DNA from: Malachius bipustulatus
Taxonomy: Eukaryota; Arthropoda; Insecta; Coleoptera; Melyridae
Assembly (NCBI GenBank): GCA_910589415.1
Contig: OU342631.1
Location: 124,001 to 188,000 of the forward strand
Direction of reading: 5' to 3'
DNA: 64,000 nucleotides
In this document: positions 20,700 to 33,139 of the stretch, piece by piece
How the letters are laid out: each line of letters begins with the position of its first letter
Position numbering within the stretch: the first letter of the stretch is position 1
Position numbers and translations under genes: made by a program
The notes under the pieces: generated by a model
Database searches by the model: none
What the model was told of the DNA's origin: nothing
Seen by the model: the letters and a program-made list of their open reading frames with translations, nothing else

Positions 20700-22890
20700 A
20701 AAAACGAAACTAATCGATTTGTAATTCATTGAGAATGCGAGATTTACTTAATACCTAACTTATCTAACGTTCAATACATGCACGTAATAATAATAATATG
20801 TAAAAGTAAAAATATGCGTTGGTGAGTATTATAAATTGATCTCAAAATAGAAATATTCATTTAAATGAGTCATAATTTGCCGCCTACGATCAGTGTAAGT
20901 ATGCACCTATAGCTATATCCGCAATAAGTTAAATATAATATCGAATATAACGCGTGAATACTACTTGAATCAAAAAAAAAAAAAAATTATAAACCATGTA
21001 AGTACATATAGAGGTAGGTATACCTACCATAAGAAAATATATTCACTTTTTTCTCTTCTTTCAACTACCTCTATACAGGATGAGTTATTATTAGTTTTTT
21101 GTAGTCGATCGAACTTCATCAATTTATGGAATAAATAGGCCTGTCTTAAGGAACCATAAAAAGTTCCCATAAATATATTATGTCCGGAAAATCTTAGAAA
21201 AAAAGATACCTACATGGTGTTGAAAAAAAATGTTTCAGTTTTCGCCGCGTAACTTTGGTATTTCTCAATTTTCCTGACTCCTTCAATCAACGATTTTTAG
21301 TCTTGTGCCAGGAAATAATATTAAAAATTCTTATTTAGATGTATAGAGCGACCTCTGCTAGCGCTCTCCTGAAGCCTTAACGTCGCCGCTATATTGCGCG
21401 TGCGCGGAATATATCAGACCATCAACTTTTCAAGTTCCTTGGCGTTTCGCTGAGACTAGAGTACCGACTCAGGGACCCAGATGACCTGGTTTTCGCAAAA
21501 CGTCATTAGATATAGTCATGCCAAACAACAGTTAAATTATTGATCCTCAAAAAATGATTCACTATACTAGAAAAGGACTATTTTCAAAGATAATAAAGTA
21601 ATTTGAATTTTTTAATTTGCGTTTTATAACACTGCAACTTACAACAAGGAAACATGTTTTGCAGGTGACGTCATAGCCTATACCCGAGTCCCGAATCGAG
21701 GAATGTTGCCGTTACTTTAGTCACAACAAATTTTTCCAAGGTCAGGAAAACAGGCAACCATCCAGAGAATTTTCCTTGTCTAAGGAAACTTGACAGCTGT
21801 TTGACAATGACAAGTCTATCTTTGATGACAGCCTACGTCGCGCAAGCGCGATATGCCACAAAACGAATGAAATGTCTGAACTCAGCTCTATTCTTTATAG
21901 AGTTACTTTGGTTTGGAGTGAAACAAATAAAGTTACCACAGTTGTTATGATTACAAAATACGAATGTAATTAATTAGTTTGTTCATCAGAACATTGCTTC
22001 CTTAGTGTCACTGAATTTACATGATAATAATTATTTTCTCAAATTATTGTTTTTAATCTGAACATAGGCCCGGTTTAATTAAACGAGCTCCAGACTTCAA
22101 GGTGGTTATTGAAATATCATCGAATCCAATCCCTTAACAAAAATAAGTAGATAAGTAGAACGTTCAATCCCAACCAGGTTTTGCCAAGCCACACCTTGTT
22201 CTCTTATTGGTTGTTTACAAATTTTACAACCGCCCGCGTACTTTTGAACTGGTCGAGGTATAACGTGTGTTACCTAAAGGAAAACCACTTCAGAAACAGC
22301 AAACAAGAAATGTAAGTTTCTCAACGCCACCCTGTCCTGTCCTGTCAGCCTGTCACCATAAAATACCTACACAAAACAACCAAAACAGTCAAAACACTCG
22401 TTCGCGTAAATCTTAGATTACGAAATAAAATGTCTAATAAGGCGTAAAACAACAACAAGACACCAGATTACACTCTATTTTCAGTCTCTAAACCACCGAC
22501 TAACAATTATTCTTGTTCACTAGTTCTTCATCAGTACTCTAACTAGAAGAGATGAATGTGAAAAGAAAGACCGAACCTTAGACAAGGATCGTCTATAGGC
22601 CGAACACAACAAATGGACGACACGATCTCGGACGGTTATGAACGATCACGATTTGAATGCCGATCATACATTTGACTTCCACCGATCAAAACTCGGCGTT
22701 TGCATATACATTGCCAAAACCTAGTTGGGATATAAGTAAACGCGTGCGGTCGCCGCATCTTAAAACGTGCGCATGCGTTAGAAAATAACCTGTAAATTTG
22801 TATAGTTTTTTTAGTTTATTTATTTAATATTTATTAGATTTGGATTGGAACTTTGGAAACCTCAAGAAAGCCTGATTACCAGTTTTGTCA
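20700..22890. other. Intergenic, no gene seen
   Basis: Transposon-like debris (TATACAGGATGAG near 21073) and GC-richer patches near 21360-21480 and 22190-22400. No coding frame or splice-linked exon is supported. Confidence 0.35.
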
Positions 22891-22897
22891 GTAAAAA

Positions 22898-24003
22898 ATG
22901 TTGAAAAGTTTTAAAGAAATTCTGTTTTCCAATAAGATTCTCAGTAATTTTCCTTCGAATGTTTCCTTGGCAAACAAAACTAGCCACTTACTTGGCCCTG
23001 TGAGAACTATCGGTATGAATAAATGAACGGTAAACTCTTACCAGGTCAGGTTTAATAATCGCAAATTGACTGAATGTTGCAGCTCTGCGTAAAAGATTTT
23101 ACAAGTCGACGAGCATTTTAAAGAGCGAAGGAAAATATGAAGTAACGTTGGACCAAAGAAAATTGAAGACTCCGAAAGGAAATTTGTTTGTAGTTGAAAG
23201 CGAACCCTTAGCTCTGGCCGTTGCTCACGAATGGGACTCGCAAAAGGATAAAATCATGCCAACCAAAATGCATTTGGTATGCGATTATGCGAATGAGAAA
23301 ATTCCTTGTTGAATAACTACATTGATATTATTTCAGACTACGCTATGTAACACTGTCCTGGATAATCCGAATAACTTGACAAAATTCGATATCGTAAATT
23401 ACATCGTCAACTATATGGATACGGACACGTTATTATATCAAACGAATGTAAGGGACATGATTGTGATTGATGCAATTTTACAGAATTGTTTCTTTAGTAC
23501 AGATGTAGTTTTCAGGAAGAAGAAGGCGACTTGTGTAAATTACAGACCGACAAGTGGGACCCGGTTATTGAATGGTTTAATCAGCGGTACGGAGTCGGCT
23601 TGAAAAAATCGAGAGACATGGAAGGTGTGGTGGTCAGCGAACACGACAGGGGCGTCATCCAGAAATATTTGTTGTCTCACAATTTCTGGGCAGTGAATGG
23701 TACGCGAGCAAGAAAAACGTTTCCCCGTTACTGACCGTTCTTTTCTTCACAGGTTTCATGTACGGCGTGGATTCTTTGAAGTCTGTGATTTTGCTGTGCG
23801 CCTGCATCGAGAGGTTCATTTCGTGCGAAGAGGCGGTCTTACTGTCGAGGTTGGAGGAGGAGTACCAGGCGAACAGGTGGGGCCGTGTTGAATGGGCTCA
23901 CGATCTCAGTCAACAGAGTTTACAAACGAAAATGTCGGCGGTCGTTCTTTTTGTCTATTTCAATTCTCAGTCGTCTAGTGTAATTACGAAAAATAAAGAA
24001 TAG
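22898..24003 (+). CDS. ATPAF2: ATP synthase mitochondrial F1 complex assembly factor 2
   Basis: Five exons: 22898-23012, 23083-23276, 23337-23447, 23516-23699, 23753-24003. Together they give 284 residues, close to the usual ~290. The protein is the ATP12 chaperone, which binds the F1 alpha subunit in the mitochondrial matrix during ATP synthase assembly. The first exon is a basic, Ser-rich mitochondrial presequence (MLKSFKEILFSNKIL). The family pattern follows: YEVTLDQRKLKTPKGN, EPLALAVAHEWDSQ, TLCNTVLDNP, TDTLLYQTNEEGDL, KWDPVIEWFNQRYG, then the helical C-terminal part (LKSVILLCACIERFIS, LSRLEEEYQANRWG, VEWAHDL). All splice sites are GT-AG and in frame. It is convergent with RpL4, with an 860-bp gap. 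Confidence 0.93.
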
Positions 24004-24009
24004 AGCAGT

Positions 24010-24860
24010 ATTAATTTTCTTAATTAATTATAGGTAGTTAATTTTTTTAAACTATTCATCCGCACTTTTTGACTTTCCAAAAGGTTAAATCAATAACAAT
24101 AATTAAACAAATCCCAGTTCGTCTAACAATGGGGTGAGATCTGGTGGTTTTGTAGGCCAATCTAGTGATGAAATTTATGATCTGGTGACTAGTGGTTTTT
24201 TTAGTGGGCTTAATATAAAAAATATCAAATTACCTAACATTTTTGTAGCACGAGGATGATTTTGGATATATGTATTTGTTGAAAAAATATTTTTACTTCT
24301 CTCTAAGACAGTAATCTTAAAACATGTAAAAGTTCAACGATTTAAAGGGGAACTTACGAGGAGGTTCCTAAAACGCTTGTAGTTTTACGAAATCATCACT
24401 TCGTACTTCAGATAACCAATCAGAATTGTGAATCTTTATATAAAACTACGAATGGTCATGATTTCATAAAAACTACACGGATTTTACGAACCTCGTGAAT
24501 ACCCCTATTTCTAAAATGGCAAAAATCTTGCGATCCTTAGTTAAGGGGGTGATCATTTCCAAAAGCAAACTTTAGAGCTCTTTTCCAGTCATTAAGCCCT
24601 GGTTAATAATTATACATTGACAAAAAATATGAAACACAAACTTTCACCATTCCATTTAGATAGGAGACATGAAATTTTAAGCTTCCAACAAACTTTTAAT
24701 TTTTCTTATCCATTAATCAGAGCTAATGATTTCACAAAACTGAACCAATCGAGAGACTTGTGAACTAACAAATAATATAAAACATAAATGTGATTTTTCT
24801 CATTTTTATTCATTTTTTACAAAGAATGGGTCACCACCAACATAAAAAAGGTAAACCTTA
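24010..24860. other. Spacer between convergent ATPAF2 and RpL4
   Basis: AT-rich; no gene seen. Confidence 0.4.
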
Positions 24861-24866
24861 AATATT

Positions 24867-27103
24867 TTATTTTTTAGCCGGGGCCGGGGCCTTGGCCGTT
24901 TTAACCTTCTTCGGTTTCGCCGCCTTATTCTTCCCTAGAGCCTCTTTCCTTCGAGCCAGCAACTTGGACGTTCGCACTACAGAGTCCTCCTTGGGCAGAG
25001 TTATCTGGAAATGAATCGCATCCTAATTAGAAAAAAGTTCTCTTTATCATCATCAGAAAAGTGATTGATCAAATCAAAATCAGAGCTTTTGATATTGAAA
25101 TCATTTAAACTCATAAACACGGACCAAAAGCGAATCATCATATTCAAGAATCAATCAACAGTAATAAACACTCTTATTTTCACAAATTAATATACTCACT
25201 CCGCGTTTCTTAGCTAAAACCTCGTCTTTCTTCAATTGACGTTTCTGGGCAGTCAGGATCGCCTGTCGTTTCAAAACTGCGGCGTACGGGTTGAGACGAA
25301 GCAAGGCTGTAGTATTGACCAATGGATTGAGTCTACGGACACGACGTACCACCTTCTTTCTGCAAAATTCAATAATTTTTTTCATCAAATAATCCCCAAT
25401 TCGGATAAATCAGCTAACTTGATTAAGTTCAAGTCAGAAAAATGTCAACAAAAAAGTAATCACTGTTTAATCATAACCCAGTGCTCGAAGCATATCATCA
25501 CAGAAAAGAAAACTAAAACAAACAGACGACAATCAAAAATAAATCGGCAACTTACTGAGGAGGTCGCAGCACTTTCCTAATCGCGTCGGCTTTGAGTAAG
25601 CTCGACAGGTCCGTGTTGGTCATCTTGGGCTGTGGCAGATTGTATCCGTTCTTCTCGAGCGAGGCCGTCTTCCACGTCCCAAACAGCTTGTCCAAGTTCT
25701 TAAACGCCGACTCGGTCCAGATGACGAAACGACCGACATGACCGCCGGGGGCCAATTTCAGCAAGTTCAGCTTTTGCACGCTGATCAGGTCGATGCCGGG
25801 GATGTTACGGAACGCACGTCGTATGCCCTGATCTTTATGGTAGATAACCAGAGGACCCCTGCGCTGGACGCGCCTCCTGTTACGCATTTTACCCTTGCCC
25901 GCACGCAATCTCTGACTCTTATACACCTGGAAAGAGAAAAACGATGCAAACACTCGTTACTACAACATGGAAAGAAAAAATCTCACCTTTGCAACGTCAC
26001 CCCAAGCTTTGACTCTCCTCAAGAAGGCCACGGCTTCCTTGGTCTTCTTGAACTCCTGCACTTTATCGTTGACCACCAGGGGGAGTTCAGGGATCTGATC
26101 GACGACGTGGCCTTTGCTCATCACCAGGGCGGGCACGCCGGTGGCGGCGACCGCCGAGGCGAGGGCGTACCGACGCTGGTCGACGTTGATGCGTCGGTGC
26201 CAACGACGCCACACTTTGGTGGGGGCGAACATGCGTCCCCCACGGCACATGTTGCCGAAGGCGCCCTGGCCTGAGCGATGGGTGCCGCCGCCGCGGACAC
26301 GCGGGATACGCGCCACGGCACGACCTGTGCCCCAAGACTCGGCAGACGTTTGGTGTCCTATGGGAATACTCGGGAGTAATAAATGATTTCTTTGACTAGA
26401 CAGAGACGATGCTTACCGGCTTTGTCGCTTACGGCATAGGGTTGTCGATGATTCATCGACATCTGCTGGTGCACAAAGTTTACCACGTCGGGGCGAATTG
26501 GGGCTTTGAAAACTGCAGGTAGAGCAACCCCCGACCCGGGAAGTAGCTCCGCTTTCTCACTGTAGACATTGATGACGGGTCTTGCCGCTGCTAGCGACTG
26601 AAATTAACGAGCAACAACGGAAATGGGGTTAGAGACAATGTTTCACAACAAAACGGGTGTTTTTTTCAATGTTAATTAAAATCAGGGCTTTTGAATAATA
26701 TAATCATTGATACGTCAGCAACACGGACCAAAAGCAAATCATCATATCCATCAGGAAGTTCAAGCTGGACTCAGGTTTCGTATTACAAAGAAAACTAAGG
26801 TTATGAATCAAACATGATGGTAAAAAATTTTACGGGGCATTATGATATAAACAGAATAAATGGGAAAATATCACCAAAACTATATTAAACGGTAAACTAA
26901 GCGTTATTTCATTTTAAAAGTCACGTAAATGCAAGAATTTCAACAAACTTGAAACCGATAACACGTGCATGCAACTTCAACACGTCCCAGAGCCTGGTGG
27001 AAGTAATTATTTTTTAAAGCTTGTGAAAAAACTTGTAAACCCTTTGCCGTTGTAATTAATCCTTACACACAATTCTATTAAATTATTTGAAATATCTTAC
27101 CAT
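24867..27103 (-). CDS. RpL4: 60S ribosomal protein L4
   Basis: Six coding exons on the minus strand: 27103-27101 (ATG only), 26597-26417, 26357-25987, 25926-25556, 25359-25200, 25004-24867. These give 407 residues, normal for animal uL4. uL4 lines the ribosomal exit tunnel through its long loop. Landmarks: [34 protein letters not shown], the loop [20 protein letters not shown] and [59 protein letters not shown] and a Lys/Ala-rich end ([17 protein letters not shown]). A start codon alone in the first coding exon is typical of ribosomal protein genes. Introns host box C/D snoRNAs. Strong codon bias toward GC fits high expression. Confidence 0.97.
25075..25147 (-). ncRNA. Box C/D snoRNA, U18-like, copy 1 (RpL4 intron)
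   Basis: In the last RpL4 intron. Box C ATGATGA (25135-25141) and box D CTGA (25080-25083) lie about 50 bases apart. Just after box C is TTTTGGTCCGTGTT, complementary to the conserved 28S segment AACACGGACCAA, the known U18 target. In vertebrates U18 is also hosted by RPL4. The D' box here is ATGA, not CTGA. Confidence 0.8.
25430..25506 (-). ncRNA. Candidate box C/D snoRNA (RpL4 intron)
   Basis: GTGATGA (25495-25501) as box C and CTGA (25434-25437) as box D, spaced as in C/D snoRNAs, in the intron between coding exons 4 and 5 of RpL4. The guide target was not identified and no clear terminal stem is seen. Confidence 0.45.
26677..26751 (-). ncRNA. Box C/D snoRNA, U18-like, copy 2 (RpL4 first intron)
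   Basis: Box C ATGATGA (26739-26745), guide TTTTGGTCCGTGTTG directly followed by D' CTGA (26715-26718), C' near CAATGATTA, and box D CTGA (26682-26685). The guide is the same 28S complement as copy 1, with a better D' box. Confidence 0.85.
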
Positions 27104-27180
27104 TTTCGCTGCGTAATTATTTATTCCCAACAGCAAGGGAAATTTTCATGCCAAGCGAACAAAATATGTCCGCCGTCCGC

Positions 27181-27190
27181 CTCGAAAAAG
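27181..27190 (-). promoter_or_regulatory. Likely TCT-type initiator of RpL4
   Basis: On the minus strand CTGTCTTTTTCGAGG, a pyrimidine start (TCT/TOP type) typical of ribosomal protein genes, about 85 bases upstream of the ATG. A short upstream ATG lies between, which weakens the call. Confidence 0.4.
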
Positions 27191-27194
27191 ACAG

Positions 27195-27965
27195 AGACAG
27201 ATAATGATTTTTCTTCGCTCTCGTGCTCTCGAACAACTCGACCCAACTCCGTGATAAATTCTGACATTTCTGACTGATCGGGTCTCGACTCTCGAATCTA
27301 AAGAGTAGAGTCGAAACAACTACGAACTATACTATAACAAGCGTCTCGTAGCACCCCCGCCACCAATATTATAAAGCTCATAATAGGCGCGGCTGCGCAC
27401 TATAAATCTTGGTAATTTAATCGAAATCATAAGTCTGGCATAGCAATATTTACCTCTTTTTGCTGGAACAATTTGAAATGAAATTCATATTTTTCCTCAA
27501 CGTACGTTTTTCTACAGCATAGCTACAGAGTCATAATGATTGGGAACGCTTATTATAAATATCTAAACTAGAAATGGAGAACTTTTTATGCAAGTAGAAC
27601 TTTCTGACTTCCATTGGTATTCGTAAATTTGCCAGCATAATTATAAACAATAATAATCGTTCTTGGCAACCTTAACAGAAAACTGCAAATCAAGTTATAA
27701 ATTCCTTATTAAATCTCGATCCTTACTAAATTAAATTAATTTTTCGTTTATCAAATTTGTTTCATAATAAATTTGTCCATAAATATTTTATAGGTCAAAC
27801 CGTCAAACCCCTTTTTCGAAGTAAAAGTTTCATTGAGAGAAAATAATATAGGTATAAGATTTTCTCTTAATTTGGACACTGTATTTAATTTAAAGCTATG
27901 ATCAAGTCCAAGGCTCCAGCGAAACGCCTTGTTCACTAGGCAATAGCTGCTTTCTTTCGCTCAGC
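27195..27965. other. Intergenic upstream of RpL4
   Basis: AT-rich; no gene seen. Confidence 0.35.
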
Positions 27966-27971
27966 CACTTT

Positions 27972-28827
27972 AGCTTTATTCGGGTTTTTGCTATTACTGT
28001 TCTAGGACTGTCAGGAGTTTGCGCAGTCGAAATTCATGCGTTCGGGTTTTGTAGAACTAATCCTGAACTAGTTCTGAGATAGAAGTTCTCTGTTTTGGTT
28101 TAACTCAGGACCGTTTTAGAACCGTTCAAGAACCGTCCAAACCAGTCCTCGCTCTGGAGTAAGAACTGATTTCGGATTGTCAATTCACGCATGCCCATTT
28201 TCATTTTACACGATACACGACGACGGTAGGACGGTACTCGCTGGCGTTTGTTGATCTTGGACTTGTTGTTTTGTTTTTACTATTATTATTGATCAGGTTA
28301 ATTATTAGATAAGTAATTGGTAATAGGCATACCTAGGTAATAATGGATGACTACATACAAAATATCAAATATCCTTTTCAATTCATCATTATCCTCATCA
28401 GACTCTTCGGAAGAGCAAGATGAACTTTCCATTATTAAGTACCTACCTAGGTACTGGTTGGGTTATCAGAAAATTGAGTAAATTCACAAAAATTATAAAC
28501 AAAGACATAAATAAACTGTGTTTTGCGTGTCGCAAACAAAAGCGCTTTTCTCACTAAAAGAAAAGTTGAGCAGTATATGCTTTGCTTTGCGTTTTTTATT
28601 TGAATTTTACATATTGAAAAGTAGGGTTAGGTTCTAAGTTCTTCTTCTTTTAAAGATTTCCATTTACAAGATTTATAACAGTTCGGAATTGTTCGAGTTT
28701 TGTGAAGTCGCGGACACTTCCAGGACAATCCGAGAACGGTTCCTAGAACTGCACGATTGCGCAACTAGTTCTGCGCAATCCCAGGACGGTTCTTGAACGA
28801 TTCAAGAAATGAAACCCGAATAAAGCT
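27972..28827. mobile_element. 856-bp TIR element
   Basis: AGCTTTATTCGGGTTT at the left and its exact inverse at the right. The interior contains many variants of AGAACTGGTTC / CTAGGACNGTTC. No transposase; the exact target duplication is ambiguous because the end sequence merges with AGCT on both sides. Confidence 0.65.
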
Positions 28828-28829
28828 TT

Positions 28830-29550
28830 TGAATCATGATCCTGAAAGCTGAATCCGGATCACTGAATCGCGGATTCAATAATAGACCCGTTTACTTATC
28901 GTGACGAAAGAACAACAAAGGGAAGTGTAAAGTTGATTCGAATTATTATTATTGTAAGATAAATGGAAAAAAATTGATGAAGTCGAATTATTAAAACGAA
29001 ATAATAATAATTATAATAATAATAATTTTTAATTTATAATATTTAAAAATTACACGAAATGGATGTGGTAGGTATACCCGTATACCCAATAAATAACCCA
29101 TCATATTCTAAATGTAAGACTATTCCATTACTTTCGAAAATGTACATTACATGAACAAAATAAGAATAAACAAACATAAAAGTATGAAAACCTTAAACAT
29201 ATTCTTAGGAATCTTAGAGGTTACGTTTTTCGGATCCGGATCAATCCGTTCCGATCCTAAAAATTCAAAATTCTATGATTCGCAGGGGTGAGGGGATTAC
29301 GGATCGCGATCCAAATCTGGTAAAGAGTGGGGATGAATCCGTTTACGAAAGAACACGCCTGTTTGAATCCAAACGCGTTATAACGCGTTCGGATCACGAT
29401 TTTACGGTCGAAAGAAAGCAGCTAATATATTTATTTATTTATTTATTTATTTACTCATGCCAACACTATATAAACAGTAACTACAGGCAGGAGTGCTTAC
29501 TGGGTGAGAAAACATAAATACAACCTACTAACTTATATATCTATATAAGT
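28830..29550. other. AT-rich spacer with a retrotransposon tail
   Basis: ATTT tandem repeats at about 29427-29452, next to a sequence resembling the 3' end of a minus-strand non-LTR element (on the minus strand GTGTTGGCATGAGTAAATAAA). No gene. Confidence 0.35.
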
Positions 29551-29552
29551 TA

Positions 29553-31079
29553 TACACCGTTCACTTATTATAAAAGAATTGGGTTATGGTGTAGGGTGAT
29601 AGAAATCACTGGGTATAACCGCTGTCAATCATTGGCTGGAGTTTGGTTATGTCTCTTTTTTATGAGGTTGAAGTTTTATGGCAAGGAACAGGACATAGTT
29701 GCCATATGGATTTTTGATATTTTTGGTATTCTTATTATATTTATATTTGTATCTTTGGGGGCTTTTTATTTTGAATCATTTAGTCACAAATTGCAATCTT
29801 TAACTAGAACGCAATGTCGCTGGATCTAAGATCTTAGAATCTTAAGCTTTTCTCATAAGAGTTTGAGAAAAAGGTTATCATGTAATTTTGCCAAATTAGG
29901 AAAATACACAAATGTTCTTTTTGAATATAAAATAAAAAACTTGAATCAATTATATTAATTTACTTTTAATAAATACATAGCAGGTAATTAAAATATATCG
30001 GTACGCTTATTAAAATATTAAAATATAGGTACGTAAATGAAAAATATTTTTCGTCAATTCGTCGGTTATTCTGTATCGTAGTTGTGTGTCGGAAACCAGC
30101 CAAAGATTCTGGATTTGAGAATGTTTTACACAAGATACTTTTCAGTTTTCGCTTCTGGCCCAAAATTATCCCCCATTATCAATAACCGCTACTCCATCCT
30201 GCTTAGAATCAGAATCATCTTCAGCGCTCTGATTTTAATAAGATTTTCACCATGTCCATTTGTTTCGTCCAGTCCTCCGAAATAAGTTTTTCACAAAATG
30301 ATTATATTAATTTTGTCACATGTCGGGTGTACTTACATTTTGAAAGCTCTTCAAGACATAACATTCCTTACTTTATCCTTAGAGGGAAGCTGCTAATTTA
30401 CGTGCTTGTATAGTGAAGTTTACAATACCCCCATGTCATTTCGATTGGGTTGTATTGGAAATAGATTATTGCAAATCTTCCGGAAACACAAAAATTTCAT
30501 AATCAGTGCCTGTTTTATGTGGGCTGCCCAAGGGTGTAATATCAAATTTGTCTTGTCTAATAATACTTGCTAATGCCACGGTCTGACTACTATAAGAGAC
30601 AGTAATTACCAGCAATTTAGCAGATACAGATACACATACTCAATACTTACATTCTAAATATATTTCACCTTCAGGAATGACTTAAATGTTTGCTCAAGTT
30701 TGGACTTTCTGGATCTTAATCATTGAAATGATTTCTTAGTGCGGATTTATTCATCTTTAAAGACATTATTTTCGTCATTTTGCTCTTTTGAAATTTAAAA
30801 TGTCAAAAATTTAATAGTTTATTTGTCAGTTTGAGAAAAATTGATCAGAGAGTAAAAACTTATCCTAGAAATCCCCTGCTACTAAAACTTCAATTAGACA
30901 ACAAGGCTGTTAATCAGCTGAGACAATTTGAGTGATTTGACAAATGTCAGTGTTTACTTAACCTTTAATATCTCGATCAGCTGATATTGTCAATTGAGAT
31001 CTAGGGAGTTTTCATTTTTGCAAACCTAAAAACAAAAGTTCATGGCCACCTAGTTCTTTTTTAATATGTGAACGGTGTA
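29553..31079. mobile_element. 1.5-kb element with TACACCGTTCAC ends and TA duplication
   Basis: TACACCGTTCACTTATT at the left and the inverse of TACACCGTTCACATATT at the right, flanked by TA (29551-29552, 31080-31081). No transposase is recognised inside; only short frames occur. It fits a non-autonomous Tc1/mariner-like element. Confidence 0.65.
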
Positions 31080-31332
31080 TAGCTCTATATCATAGCATAG
31101 AATATCTGATGTGTGCAATTATCGAGCATGCGCGTAGGACTCGAAAGAAATCCCTTTATTGAATAATTATTATTCAATAGTGCTCAAAATGTCCACCCAT
31201 GCAGACTCGTCCGCCATTACGGGTCCAGAATTCCATTCCATAACCATAGTTACTGTAACACGCGTTAAGGCGGGTTTTTAGCTTCTATTTTTATTAATAA
31301 GTAATAAGTGATTATTGTTGATAGTAAAAGCA

Positions 31333-32018
31333 ATGACTGGTTGTTCAGCTCCCAATTGTACTGCACATTCAAATAAAGGTGACAAGTTTCATAGGTAAGA
31401 AAGTAGCGTAATCATGATAAATTAATGAATAGATCAATATCTTTAACTTAACCTAATACCATTCCAGTATTTAATTTCTAATTCCTGTAATTAATTTTAT
31501 ATGAAATTAATCATCCTTTCTTTCTACTACCATTTAAAGGTTCCCTACAGACCTTGAAAGACGAAAGAGGTGGTTAATAAATTGTAGAAGAGCAAAGTGG
31601 AATCCAAAACCAAATGACCGTTTGTGTTCAGTGAGTATCTACTAAAGCAGGGCTTGTATTTTTTTGCAAACACCTCATTAGTATATTTTTATTAAAGTAG
31701 GTCTTCTACAGTGATTAAGTTTCATACATTCATAATGATTAATACCTACCTATACTTATTTATTTTTAGAAACATTTTGAAGATTCTCAATATGAGCAGC
31801 TATTTGATGTGCCGAATCCACCAAAAAAGCTCAGTGAAATTAGAACATCACCTAAAAGAGTGAGTGAAACAAATAAATTGTTTTATGTTCTTGTAGTTAT
31901 CCAGCTAATTCAACCCCGCTGTTTACATGAATCACAATATGTTGAAAAATTTACTGTCGTTTCTTTGCTTTATGACAAGTGCATCACTCCATTCATTAAA
32001 CCAATACTGGATAGTTAG
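31333..32018 (+). pseudogene. THAP-domain protein, P-element-like remnant
   Basis: Three exons: 31333-31394, 31540-31630 and 31770-32018. They read MTGCSAPNCTAHSNKGDKFH, then RFPTDLERRKRWLINC, then LCSKHFEDSQYEQLFDVPNP. This is a C2CH THAP zinc finger (Cys-x4-Cys ... Cys-x2-His), used by P-element transposases and their domesticated relatives to bind DNA. The frame stops at 32016-32018, where a palindromic MITE has inserted (32026). No catalytic transposase domain follows in a readable frame. Flanking inverted GACTCGTCCGCCATTACGGG sequences at about 31205 and 34203-34222 may be the ends of the parent element. Probably an inactive transposon copy. Confidence 0.65.
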
Positions 32019-32025
32019 ACTGCGG

Positions 32026-32429
32026 GGTCATTATTGGAATGAGCGGCATGGGTATAGGGCGAAATGGCTTATACTATCCGATAGCTTGTGTATCTAGGAG
32101 TATCAAGGTACCATTGAATTTTTGCGGCGGCAAGTAATAGTCGAGAAATAAGGCCTTAAAGTTTCATCCTTGCCCTAATACGCGTATATTCGTACAGATG
32201 CGCTCGAACAGGAAGCTGGCACTCCGTCGGACACACGACGATGGAGTGCGTGCTTCCCGTTCGAGCGTATATGTACAAACACACGTAATGACACTTTAAG
32301 GCCTTATTTCTCGACTATTACTTGCCGCCGCAAAAATTCAATGGTACCTTGATACTCCTAGAGACACAAGCTATCCGATAGTATAAGCCATTTCGCCCTA
32401 TATCCATGCCGCTCATCTCCATAATTACC
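32026..32429. mobile_element. Palindromic MITE, copy 2 of 3 (8-bp duplication)
   Basis: 404 bp, homologous to 7750-8156, flanked by GACTGCGG at 32018-32025 and 32430-32437. Inserted at the end of the THAP frame. Confidence 0.9.
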
Positions 32430-32490
32430 GACTGCGGAGATCATTGGATAATCATTTTTAATAAGCATTCTAGCACTCCACCCAGAGAGT

Positions 32491-32625
32491 TATAGTTGGA
32501 CCAGAGATATATCGAAACGACTTCTGTCATTTTATAAATTTTTGGATTATTGAAATATTGTTGAAGTCATAAAATATGACAGTTTAACAATTAGATCATT
32601 TCGTTATATCTCTTGGTCGACTATA
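32491..32625. mobile_element. Small ~135-bp inverted-repeat MITE
   Basis: TATAGTTGGACCAGAGATAT at the left and an inverted TATAGTCGACCAAGAGATAT at the right, each followed by a CGAAA block. No coding content. Confidence 0.55.
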
Positions 32626-33139
32626 CTATCATAGCCCGTTTTCAAGGTAACACTTGTGGTCAGTCTCACGATAGCTGCGCTCAACTATCTCGTCGAACGT
32701 GATGGTAATGTAGTTTATTTATGTTACAGGAATGTATACCATTAAATATTCACGTTCTGGAAAATAATTGCTGGCAGCAGAAAGTTGTATTCAAAAGTTT
32801 AAAGTTGAACTGCTTGGTGGGTAATATGTCGATGAGGCAAATTGAAGATTTCAGCTGTCATAAATTAAACGATTTATTCCCATCGTGTTGCCATATATAG
32901 TAACAAAAATTTTGTCACGTTACACAACTGTCAGAGGTTTTTCAATCAAGAGTTCGCTTTTAGGGAAAAGAAGAGCTTTGGAAAGTTTTTCATCAAAATC
33001 GGTGAATAAAAAACGAAGAATTGAATCGAGTAATTAAAACGAATAATTAATTATTTAATCATTAATATAATTATTGTTTTTTGCTACTGCTATGTAAATT
33101 ACTAATAACATACCAAAAATTAAATATAACTGTCTGAAT

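Noticed and set aside
25738..26386. Plus-strand frames across RpL4
   Set aside because: Antisense shadows of the GC-rich RpL4 exons.
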